Shown here: positions 8,202-15,446 of the stretch, in pieces
How the letters are laid out: the number at the start of each line of letters is the position of its first letter
Position numbering within the stretch: position 1 is the stretch's first letter
Source of the DNA: Chryseobacterium sp. RU37D
Lineage (GTDB): Bacteria; Bacteroidota; Bacteroidia; Flavobacteriales; Weeksellaceae
Direction: 5' to 3'
Assembly: GCF_900156075.1 (NCBI RefSeq)
Contig: NZ_FTMM01000030.1
Location: forward strand, 1-35,319
DNA length: 35,319 nucleotides
Notes under the pieces: generated by a model
Seen by the model: only the letters and a program-made list of their open reading frames with translations
Databases searched by the model: none
Told to the model about the DNA's origin: nothing
Program-made: the position numbers and the translations under genes

Positions 8202-8390
8202 TTGTATGACCTTTACGATAGATTTAATCAAAACAGCTGTGTTATTAAATTGAATTCTGGACTTATTTACATAGAAGATTCAAAAGGAAAGATTTTTGAA
8301 AATGACCCATTGGCCAAAGTACTAAATAATTTCAGATCGGGAAGAATTTTTATTCATAATAGCAAAATGATGTATGAGAAGAACACTTGA
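8202..8390 (+). CDS. Small hypothetical protein, doubtful
   Basis: 62 aa from a TTG start; no ATG is available in frame and the open frame begins only three codons earlier. The translation (VIKLNSGLIYIEDSKGKIF, ending MMYEKNT) looks protein-like, with a possible pair of beta strands, but I recognise no family. It may be the tail of a decayed gene rather than a working one. Confidence 0.3.
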   Translation: MYDLYDRFNQNSCVIKLNSGLIYIEDSKGKIFENDPLAKVLNNFRSGRIFIHNSKMMYEKNT

Positions 8391-8548
8391 GTGTGTAAAA
8401 TAAAAAAGTCTTAGACATATTTTTTTACCATAAAAAGTTTGGCTCTTTAATGTGTAATCGTAATATCCAATAGAAATCTTATGCCTTTTAACGTTTTTTG
8501 TGGTTATAAAAATTTACGAAATGCCTTCTGGATTTTCAAAACAAATAC

Positions 8549-8572
8549 AAAAAAAGACTGCGCGAGGCAGTC
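8549..8572 (-). terminator. Rho-independent terminator of the beta-barrel gene
   Basis: On the minus strand, GACTGC-CTCGC-GCAGTC (8556-8572) is followed by a run of seven T. It sits just after the stop of the gene at 8580. Confidence 0.85.
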
Positions 8573-8579
8573 CATTGTT

Positions 8580-9161
8580 TTATTTATACTTACTTTTGAA
8601 TTTATAATTAACCCCAATACCTATTGAAGAAATATTTAATCCATTGTCTGCAACACCTTTGTAGAATGCAAGGAATTCCCATTTGGGTAATTGATAACCT
8701 GCTTTAGGATTGTAATAAAAACCACCATCTGTTCTACTACTAGTAGAGATAGCATAACCTAAATCAAGACCAGCAAACCAATTTTTGCTAAAGTTATATT
8801 TTGCTGTTGCAGCAATAGGTATATACCCAATATCTTCATAGTAACTTGTGTATTCAATGTGTTCATTGTAGCTCGTTCCTGGGATAGAGCCCAATTGATT
8901 CACATCAATGGTATAAATTTGCCCAAACTTACCTATAAAAAGATCGAATCCAGTTGCTATCCCTAAATCAAGGTTTTTGGTAACATTCCATAGATAAGAA
9001 ACATCTAGACCAATATTATCATCTGAAACATCCGAAGCATCTCCAACGGGAATTCCTAAATGAATACCTGCTTTTAAACCAGCCCTAGAATTCGATAATT
9101 TCTTTTGCCCGAAAGACCACCCAAAAACAGCCATAGCTGCAATTAAAATAATTTTTTTCAT
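8580..9161 (-). CDS. Outer-membrane beta-barrel protein, small porin-like type
   Basis: 193 aa. A Sec signal peptide is clear (MKKIILIAAMAVFGWSFGQ). The mature part is built of alternating amphipathic strands rich in Gly and Tyr (GLKAGIHLGIPVGD, GLDVSYLWNVT, WFAGLDLGYAIS, SIGIGVNYKFK), ending in an aromatic-plus-basic strand. This is the pattern of small outer-membrane barrels of the PF13568-like class common in Bacteroidota. No ligand or function can be deduced. It is monocistronic with its own terminator. Confidence 0.8.
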   Translation of the reverse strand: MKKIILIAAMAVFGWSFGQKKLSNSRAGLKAGIHLGIPVGDASDVSDDNIGLDVSYLWNVTKNLDLGIATGFDLFIGKFGQIYTIDVNQLGSIPGTSYNEHIEYTSYYEDIGYIPIAATAKYNFSKNWFAGLDLGYAISTSSRTDGGFYYNPKAGYQLPKWEFLAFYKGVADNGLNISSIGIGVNYKFKSKYK

Positions 9162-9324
9162 TATTAGTAATAATTTTATATTTTTCAGCGAAAATAAATA
9201 ATTTTTTTCGTTAAAAATTACATTTAACCAAATTTTAATAGTTTTAACACATATTTATTTTATGAAATTTGACTAATAACGGAGTGATTTTTTATCAAAA
9301 TACATTCTTATAATTTTTATGTTA

Positions 9325-9719
9325 TTACCTCATGCAAATTTTATTTAGCATAATAAAAATATCAACTTCTACATCTAAATAATTTCGTGCTTTTTTCTCC
9401 ATATAATTATCAAAAAATTCCAGAGATAACATAGAAAAATATATTTCCGATCTGTATTCCTTTAATTTTTTAATTGTTATTTATGACTTTTTGTACGTGG
9501 ATTTTTCAATCTGATATGAGTAAAATGATAGAAGTCAAATTCTGGAATATTATTAATACCTTCAATAAACGGTTCGGATGTTAAGACTTTTTCAAGTAGA
9601 GAAAAATCTCTTTTGATTAAAGTGATTTTTGCCTCGATTGTATCTAATATGATAAACTTGTTTAAACTTTTTAGGAGCAATTTCCCGCTTTCATTATATC
9701 TTTTGTTTCGCTTCTATTT
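9325..9719 (-). pseudogene. Frameshifted gene remnant, unrecognised
   Basis: Two open minus-strand frames abut. The first runs from about 9719 (no ATG; a TTG exists at 9680) to a stop at 9477-9479 and includes FIILDTIEAKITLIKRDFSL. The second continues from 9480 to a stop at 9325-9327 and includes EYRSEIYFSMLSLEFFDNY. Both look like real protein sequence and would join through one frameshift near 9477-9483. Together they would make about 130 aa with no start codon, so this is probably a decayed gene. No family is recognised. Confidence 0.4.
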
Positions 9720-9784
9720 TAATATCCAGGTTTATTGTTTTCTTTAAGTTGCGTTCATTATAATATTAAATGTAGAGCAATATT

Positions 9785-11401
9785 ATGATTGATGAAAAAG
9801 CATTGACGAAAGAAGAACACAAGAGGAGCTTTTTTAAGTTCTTCAAATATTTTCTACATGTTATTGAACCAGGACATGCTCAATTCATCTATAATTGGCA
9901 TATAAAATACATCTGTGATAAGCTTCAGCAGAAAGTTTTTTCTCTTTTAAAATTACAGGCCTTTGAAGAGCTTTTATACTCGAATATTCCTGATTTGAAA
10001 AGAATAAAAAAATTCTTAGATGAAGAAACGATTTATGAAGTTCTTTCACAAAAAGAAAACACTCCGTTTAATGAGCTTTTGGAAGCTGACGGGATTATTA
10101 AAAGCACTTACGAAAAGCTCCTATATGATTGCCGACACGTTAACCTAAATATATCCCCCGGTACTACAAAATCTACAATAATTTCAAGAATGTTCACGGC
10201 TTGGGCTATTGGTGTTGTAGATCCAACGCTTTTCATTTTGGTTGCTACCAGAGCATCAAAGAATGCTGAAGCTTTTGCAGACAAGACCAATGATATACTA
10301 CGTTCAGAATCTTTCATTGAAATATACGGAAATATTTTAGCAAAAGACAGTACCAGAACTGTTATAAAAACAAATAAAGGAGGCCAAAGACATACTTATA
10401 CAACCCTGTCAAAGGAAAACACGGGAAAGCACTTTAATATTATCATATTCGACGATATACAGGCATTCACTGATTTGGTAAATTTGGGGGAATTGAAAGC
10501 TACAAATTCCGGTATTGACGCTTATTTAACAAGGGTAAAATCCAAAACATCTTACATCCTTATCAATTGTATGCAGCGGCTCGGAATGGCAGATGCTACG
10601 GATTATCTTTTCCACGGTAAATATTACGAAGAGCCGAAATTCTCTCCAAACCAATACGAAGACATTATCCTACCTGCAATGCTTACTGATGATGTACGCC
10701 CAAAGGAACTTGCAGAATTCTACATTAACGGCCTTTTCGACCCCATCAGGATGAATAGCGCCGTTCTGGTAAATGAAAAACGGAAAGCCGGAAATAAATT
10801 TGATCCGCAATTTTTACAGAAGGCCATTGCTTCACAAGATGAGATAATGTACTATGATGGCGTTACAATGACATCAGAAACCAATGATAACTACGAAGCG
10901 ACATTCTCATTTACCGATCTTAAAGATACCGGAGAAGATTCTTACGGATCTTTATTTTTAGGAGTTAAACAAGGTAAAGCTTATGTAATTGACGTTATTT
11001 TTAACAAAAATAGCCTACATGCTAATGAAGGTAATTTGATTCAAAAAACAAAGGATTACAAAACTTCTAATAATTATGTAGAAAGTAATAACAACCAATC
11101 ATATATTGATAATGATTTGACTTACAAGATTTATAATCTCAAACCCCGGTACCAATCGAAAAACAAATTAGAAAGAATAAAATCAGTAAGGCATATCTTT
11201 AAGTTTTTACATTGGTTTGAAAATCACCCTAACCCTGAATATCAGGATGCAATAGCGCATATTAAGCAATTTCCTTTCAATCCACACAAAAACTACGATG
11301 ATGGTATAGAGGACGTGACAACCTATGCGTTAGATTTTTTACAGGCTCAATATCCTTTCATCGTAACGGATGTGAGTTTTAATGTTCAATATAAAAGTTA
11401 A
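9785..11401 (+). CDS. terL: Phage terminase large subunit
   Basis: 538 aa. The N-terminal ATPase has a P-loop variant NISPGTTKST (about 122-131), as in many phage terminases where GKT is replaced by TKS, and a Walker B strand NIIIFDDIQ (about 219-226). The C-terminal half has the RNase H-type nuclease layout: TFSFTDLKDTGEDSYGSL, later YVIDVIF, and an acidic-rich end near NYDDGIEDVTTYALDFL. TerL powers DNA packaging into the procapsid and cuts the concatemer. Full length. The terS-like gene follows after 5 bases, the reverse of the common terS-terL order. Confidence 0.88.
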   Translation: MIDEKALTKEEHKRSFFKFFKYFLHVIEPGHAQFIYNWHIKYICDKLQQKVFSLLKLQAFEELLYSNIPDLKRIKKFLDEETIYEVLSQKENTPFNELLEADGIIKSTYEKLLYDCRHVNLNISPGTTKSTIISRMFTAWAIGVVDPTLFILVATRASKNAEAFADKTNDILRSESFIEIYGNILAKDSTRTVIKTNKGGQRHTYTTLSKENTGKHFNIIIFDDIQAFTDLVNLGELKATNSGIDAYLTRVKSKTSYILINCMQRLGMADATDYLFHGKYYEEPKFSPNQYEDIILPAMLTDDVRPKELAEFYINGLFDPIRMNSAVLVNEKRKAGNKFDPQFLQKAIASQDEIMYYDGVTMTSETNDNYEATFSFTDLKDTGEDSYGSLFLGVKQGKAYVIDVIFNKNSLHANEGNLIQKTKDYKTSNNYVESNNNQSYIDNDLTYKIYNLKPRYQSKNKLERIKSVRHIFKFLHWFENHPNPEYQDAIAHIKQFPFNPHKNYDDGIEDVTTYALDFLQAQYPFIVTDVSFNVQYKS

Positions 11402-11406
11402 AAGAA

Positions 11407-11898
11407 ATGAAGAAGGAAAAAATAAAAGATGGGGCACCCACAAAATATAAAGAAGAGTATAATGATCAGGTACGTAAACTTTGTTTACTCGGTTCTACGG
11501 ATAAGGACATTGCAAGTTTTTTTGGAGTAACCGAAACAACTATTAATAATTGGAAGTTAGAATACCCTAACTTTTTTGAGTCCATAAAAGAAGGCAAGGA
11601 ATATGCAGATGCTAATGTAGCCGATAGACTTTACCAACGTGCATTAGGTTTTGAGCATGATTCGGAAGAAATAAAAATTGTAGAGGGGAATATTAAAAGA
11701 ATACCAGTTAGAAAAGTTTATCCGCCAGATCCGACAAGTGCTATATTTTGGCTAAAAAACAGAAAAGCAGTAGCATGGAGAGATAAACAAGAAAATGAAC
11801 AACCGGAAAAACCTATTGCAATAGATTATTCCAAACTAACAGATGAACAGCTACAGACATTGAGAGAATTACTAGAAATAGCGAAGAAAAATGAATAA
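11407..11898 (+). CDS. terS: Terminase small subunit-like DNA-binding protein
   Basis: 163 aa. An N-terminal helix-turn-helix is visible (DKDIASFFGVTETTINNWK, about residues 36-54), followed by FFESIKEGKEYADANVADRLYQRALG and the phrase DPTSAIFWLKNRKAVAWRD, both typical of small terminase or terminase-like HTH proteins. TerS recognises the packaging site and loads TerL. It starts 5 bases after terL, and its stop overlaps the start of the next gene, so the three form one operon. Confidence 0.8.
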   Translation: MKKEKIKDGAPTKYKEEYNDQVRKLCLLGSTDKDIASFFGVTETTINNWKLEYPNFFESIKEGKEYADANVADRLYQRALGFEHDSEEIKIVEGNIKRIPVRKVYPPDPTSAIFWLKNRKAVAWRDKQENEQPEKPIAIDYSKLTDEQLQTLRELLEIAKKNE

Positions 11899-12265
11899 AT
11901 ATTATCATAAGTTTACAAATTTACAGAATAAAATGAATTCAGTTTTTGCACTAAAGAAGATTATTTTTGAAGATTTAAGTGCATTTACATATGAAGAACT
12001 TAAAGAATTTCATAATGGTCTGATTAAGAAGCTAAAAAGTTTAAAAGGAGACAAAAAGGTAGATGAATTCATGAAAGATCTTATTAAAAACCATGAATTT
12101 GAAAAGCGAGAAGACGGCTTGTATTTATCAATTTTCAAGATCAAGGAAACTGGATTATTAATTTATCCTGAAGTATGTGATCAATTAAAAAGCGGCATGG
12201 GTAAGCCGTTGACTATGGTAAAGATGTATTTGAAATATAAAAATAGTTGTAGGAATAAAAATTAA
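11891..12265 (+). CDS. Hypothetical phage-operon protein
   Basis: 124 aa, starting 8 bases inside the end of terS, which indicates translational coupling. It is lysine-rich and mostly helical in appearance (LKEFHNGLIKKLKSLKGDKK), with a later strand LYLSIFKIKETGLLIYPEV. No signal peptide, membrane segment or recognised domain. Its place in the packaging operon suggests a phage role, but I cannot name one. Confidence 0.6.
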   Translation: MNKYYHKFTNLQNKMNSVFALKKIIFEDLSAFTYEELKEFHNGLIKKLKSLKGDKKVDEFMKDLIKNHEFEKREDGLYLSIFKIKETGLLIYPEVCDQLKSGMGKPLTMVKMYLKYKNSCRNKN

Positions 12266-12275
12266 ATTATATTTG
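12247..12275 (+). promoter_or_regulatory. Promoter of the metallo-beta-lactamase gene
   Basis: TTG (12247-12249), an 18-base spacer and TATATTTG (12268-12275) match the Bacteroidota TTTG/TAnnTTTG pattern. The box lies at the end of the upstream phage gene and leaves a leader of about 110 nt before the ATG at 12395, so the beta-lactamase can be expressed independently of phage genes. Confidence 0.55.
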
Positions 12276-12394
12276 CTTTAAATAACAAAAAAACTTTCAT
12301 AATTGGCTTGGTCAATAAATATATATTTCTAGTAAATGAAAATAGAAAGTTTTAGCCAATATTTACTGTTTACTAATAGATAAATTTTACAACA

Positions 12395-13135
12395 ATGAAT
12401 ACAATTTTAGTTACAATAATATACCGAATGTTTTTACTTGTCTGCTTTAGTTTATTGGGAATAATACATGCACAAGATTTGAAAATAGAAAAACTGACTC
12501 GTAATTTTTATATTTATACTTCCTATGGAACTTATCAGGGAAAATCCTATCCTGCTAATGGAATGTTTGTATTAAGTAGAGAAGGTGCAATTTTAATAGA
12601 TACTCCTTGGAATCCTAAAGACTATCAAACACTTGTCGATACCATTAGAGTAAGGTTTAAGAAAGAAATTAAATTGGTTGTTGGTACGCATTGGCATGAT
12701 GACAGAGCTGGAGGTTTTTCCTTTTTTATACAAAAAGACATTCCTACTTATGCCACATCATTAACCAATAAATTTCTTAAGGAGAATAATATGGTAGTTG
12801 CTGAGAATGTATTACAAATTAACAAAATACAAAATTTAGGCAACATTCGTTTCAAGATTATCTATCCTGGTGTAGGTCATACAAAAGATAATATTTTAAT
12901 TTGGTTTCCCGATCAAAAAGTACTTTATGGCGGCTGTTTTGTGAGAAGTGTTATGGCGGAATCAATAGGAAACTACAAAGATGGTGATCCAGAACTATGG
13001 CTAAAAAATATGCAATGGACAAGAAAGACTTTTAAAAAAGCTGTATACGTAATTCCTGGTCATGATGAATGGAAAGGAAGTAATCAGCTTAAAAGAACAG
13101 AAGATTTATTAATAGAATTTACTAGTAAAAAATAA
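12395..13135 (+). CDS. Subclass B1 metallo-beta-lactamase
   Basis: 246 aa. The N-terminal signal peptide ends near GIIHAQ (the ATG at 12428 is an alternative start). All zinc ligands of subclass B1 are present: His99, His101 and Asp103 in THWHDDRAGG, His162 in GVGHTKDN, Cys181 in LYGGCFVRS and His223 in PGHDEWKG. The family hydrolyses penicillins, cephalosporins and carbapenems in the periplasm. The pattern is closest to flavobacterial enzymes such as IND, CGB and BlaB, but I cannot place it in a named group. At standard position 224, usually Lys, it has Arg184, which may change substrate binding. It lies between phage genes, with its own promoter. Confidence 0.93.
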   Translation: MNTILVTIIYRMFLLVCFSLLGIIHAQDLKIEKLTRNFYIYTSYGTYQGKSYPANGMFVLSREGAILIDTPWNPKDYQTLVDTIRVRFKKEIKLVVGTHWHDDRAGGFSFFIQKDIPTYATSLTNKFLKENNMVVAENVLQINKIQNLGNIRFKIIYPGVGHTKDNILIWFPDQKVLYGGCFVRSVMAESIGNYKDGDPELWLKNMQWTRKTFKKAVYVIPGHDEWKGSNQLKRTEDLLIEFTSKK

Positions 13136-13255
13136 ATTTATAAACAGAAAGTTTTGACTAATTCAACTAATTCATGTAATTACTTTGAAACTGCTAATAG
13201 ACAAACATTCTGTTTTATTAAATTCAAACATATAAATAAATAGATACAGATTTTG

Positions 13256-13438
13256 TTAACTATTTTTAATGAAAATTGAGCATTGATCACAGAATTTCTT
13301 TAGTTCTCTTATACATTCTGCCTGCTTGTAAATAAGATCAATGTGTTTTTTTAAAAGCTTTTTATATTGAACGTTATCGTAAATATTCCATATTATTAAT
13401 AAGACTACAATGACTAATAATAAAATGTTTAATATCAC
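13256..13438 (-). CDS. Small membrane protein with coiled-coil tail
   Basis: 60 aa. Residues 2-19 are one hydrophobic helix (ILNILLLVIVVLLIIWNI) followed by a charged helical tail (KKLLKKHIDLIYKQAECIRELKKF) and two cysteines in CDQC. The size and shape would fit a phage holin accessory or spanin-like protein, but nothing identifies it. It runs against the beta-lactamase gene and lies just after the antirepressor on the same strand. Confidence 0.5.
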   Translation of the reverse strand: MILNILLLVIVVLLIIWNIYDNVQYKKLLKKHIDLIYKQAECIRELKKFCDQCSIFIKNS

Positions 13439-13466
13439 GGTTTCTTTTTTTCAAATATATGAAAGA

Positions 13467-13498
13467 TAAAGAACATGATGAAATGTTCTTTATTTTTT
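13467..13498. terminator. Hairpin terminator candidate
   Basis: A perfect 10-bp stem, TAAAGAACAT (13467-13476) with ATGTTCTTTA (13483-13492), loop GATGAA, followed on the plus strand by six T. No plus-strand gene ends here; on the minus strand, where the antirepressor ends, the tail TCTTTC is weak. Confidence 0.5.
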
Positions 13499-13501
13499 GT
13501 T

Positions 13502-14536
13502 TTACGCAGATTTCTCATTTCCTTTAATCAGACCATGAATAAAAAGTCTGCCAGATTCCGTCCATACCATGTACGTTTTCGTTTGAGTTGTTCCATCTGT
13601 TCCGGTGTAGTGATGTGTTTTACTCTTTGTGTAGCCTTTATCTCTATATTTCGCATAAAGAAACCATGTATCATTTTGCTTGTATTGCACGCACATTTCC
13701 TTTAGCTTTTTGTTTAAAGCAATGGAAGTCATGCCAAGCTCTAAAGATATTTGATTTGTTGAATAAGTACTTGCACTCTGCAAAACATTATCAAAATATT
13801 GAACCTTCGGAGCCTGCTTTTTTAGCTCATTGGATTGTAATTCTATCTGCTCCGCCTGCTGATAAGCTAACTTTAACGCTTCTGCGTATGATCCCGGAAC
13901 ATGATATTGTGACGGTTGCGGTAAGGATTTTAGCTCTTTCTCGCATTCGATGAAGTACTGGCGCGCTTGCTTGCCTTTTTCGGAACGTTGGATCATGGAA
14001 ATTTCTTTAGCGCAGTCCATGGATAAGGCATAGTCTTCCAAAACTTCCCTTTTTAGGGTCTGGTCATTTTTGACCAAAGCTTGATAATCAATGTTTTCCG
14101 TAAATCCATACTCAAACATTCTATTGGCCCATTTATCAAATCTTGTTTTTATCTCTAAAAACACGTGTAGTTCCCGAGCGGAAACGGCCTTACTGCCGTT
14201 ATGTTCTGTAATTTTGATTAATTCGTTCATTTTATTATGTTCTTTCTCGTAATCGATTAAATATTGGTTAACTTGTTCGCCTTTTTCAGTCATTGTACTT
14301 ATAGAAAGTCTTTTTGCAAAATCTATTGAAAGGGCAATCTCAACTATTTCACTGCCCTTTTCCTCATAGATGAATAGCTCATAATCTTTATGCTCAATTG
14401 CAGACTGATTATTAATAATATTTTTAGTATACCATCGTTTCCAGTGGTTCAAGCTAAATCCCAAAAACTCGTATAATTCTATTGCCGATACTACTTTTTG
14501 ACCCTGATATGGTCTAAGTCTAATTATTGCATTCAT
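13502..14536 (-). CDS. Phage antirepressor with tandem AntA/AntB-like domains and KilAC-type domain
   Basis: 344 aa. Two related N-terminal modules follow each other: about 14-97 (VVSAIELYEFLGFSLNHWKRW, ending SISTMTEKGEQVNQYLIDYEKE) and about 116-200 (AVSARELHVFLEIKTRFDKW, ending IQRSEKGKQARQYFIECEKE). The second matches the AntA/AntB antirepressor family closely; the first is a diverged copy. A Gln-rich linker leads to a C-terminal KilAC/ANT-type DNA-binding domain (about 235-335, STNQISLELGMTSIALNKKLK, then WTESGRLFIHGLI). Such proteins counteract phage repressors. A doubled AntA module in one chain is less usual and could give two partner specificities. Confidence 0.85.
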   Translation of the reverse strand: MNAIIRLRPYQGQKVVSAIELYEFLGFSLNHWKRWYTKNIINNQSAIEHKDYELFIYEEKGSEIVEIALSIDFAKRLSISTMTEKGEQVNQYLIDYEKEHNKMNELIKITEHNGSKAVSARELHVFLEIKTRFDKWANRMFEYGFTENIDYQALVKNDQTLKREVLEDYALSMDCAKEISMIQRSEKGKQARQYFIECEKELKSLPQPSQYHVPGSYAEALKLAYQQAEQIELQSNELKKQAPKVQYFDNVLQSASTYSTNQISLELGMTSIALNKKLKEMCVQYKQNDTWFLYAKYRDKGYTKSKTHHYTGTDGTTQTKTYMVWTESGRLFIHGLIKGNEKSA

Positions 14537-14537
14537 T

Positions 14538-14627
14538 TTATGATGCTTTTTTGGTTGTATAAAATTCTTTGATTGCTTTTAACCATTCAAAGTATATGGA
14601 TAAAGCTAACTCTTCTGCATTACCCAA
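14538..14627 (-). CDS. Possible tiny ORF coupled to the antirepressor gene
   Basis: The open minus-strand frame 14538-14645 encodes NAEELALSIYFEWLKAIKEF and ends one base before the antirepressor ATG. There is no ATG; a TTG at 14627 would give 29 aa. It reads like genuine amphipathic helical protein, so it may be a small coupled gene or the tail of a deleted one. Confidence 0.3.
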   Translation of the reverse strand: MGNAEELALSIYFEWLKAIKEFYTTKKAS

Positions 14628-14693
14628 TTCCGGTACAATTTGTTGTCAGAAAGATATTAGATAAGATGTACATTAAATATTTCAAAAATAAGA

Positions 14694-15173
14694 ATGATAG
14701 ATCAACCAACAAAAGATAGAATAAGCAAGCTTCATCCTAGTGTAAGGGCTGAGATTACTCAGATCATAAAAGAGTGTGATACAGCTCTTACGGGACGGGC
14801 TAAAGTCAGAATTACACAGGGAATGCGAACGTTCCAAGAACAGGATCAGCTTTATGCCATCGGCCGAACAAAGCCGGGTAAAAAAGTAACCAATGCCAAA
14901 GCCGGACAAAGCATTCATAATTACGGATTAGCCGTTGATATTTGCCTTATTATTGATGGAAAAATAGCTAGTTGGGACACTGCAAAGGATTGGGATAATG
15001 ACCAGGTAGCCGACTGGTACGAATGTGTAAAGATATTTGCCAAATATGGCTGGGACTGGGGCGGTAACTGGAAGACCTTCAAAGACCTTCCACACTTTGA
15101 AAAGAAAGGCTACAAATGGCGTAATCTTATCCAAATGAAGCGAGATGAATCCGGTTATGTGATTTTGAAATAA
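14694..15173 (+). CDS. M15-family peptidoglycan peptidase (endolysin)
   Basis: 159 aa, no signal peptide. It has the D-Ala-D-Ala/L-Ala-D-Glu peptidase core: ITQGMRTFQEQDQLYAIGR, then the zinc-binding SIHNYGLAVD (His75, Asp82) and DLPHFE (His134). This is the M15C layout of phage endolysins such as the L-alanyl-D-glutamate peptidases, which cut the peptide stems of the wall at lysis. It is divergent from the antirepressor. No holin is obvious beside it, though the small membrane protein at 13256 is a weak candidate. Confidence 0.88.
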   Translation: MIDQPTKDRISKLHPSVRAEITQIIKECDTALTGRAKVRITQGMRTFQEQDQLYAIGRTKPGKKVTNAKAGQSIHNYGLAVDICLIIDGKIASWDTAKDWDNDQVADWYECVKIFAKYGWDWGGNWKTFKDLPHFEKKGYKWRNLIQMKRDESGYVILK

Positions 15174-15209
15174 TCCGCCAGAGAAAAGCAGAATCGGATT
15201 TGTTCTTTG

Positions 15210-15237
15210 CTAATTATGGCGAATTCGCCATAATTAG
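15210..15237. repeat. 28-bp perfect palindrome
   Basis: CTAATTATGGCG followed by AATT and CGCCATAATTAG reads the same on both strands across 28 bases, centred between 15223 and 15224. It lies 37 bases after the M15 stop and lacks a T tract, so it is as likely a binding site for a dimeric protein as a terminator. Confidence 0.85.
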
Positions 15238-15446
15238 AATTTATATAAAATCTGTATTTTTGATGCTATAATATCTCTTTCATGGTAATATGAATGGATA
15301 TGAAATAACAAGACAAAAAAGCCTTGCAGATTAAAAATGGTTTGCATAAATTATGTAAAGAATTATTAGCAATAGAAATTTAGTATTAATTCAACACTGT
15401 TAATTACCTGTTTCAATTTAGCCCTTATAATTCAGAGCTATTTTAT

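Noticed and set aside
13475..13953. Plus-strand open frames opposite the antirepressor
   Set aside because: Their translations are low-complexity reverse images of a clearly coding minus-strand gene.
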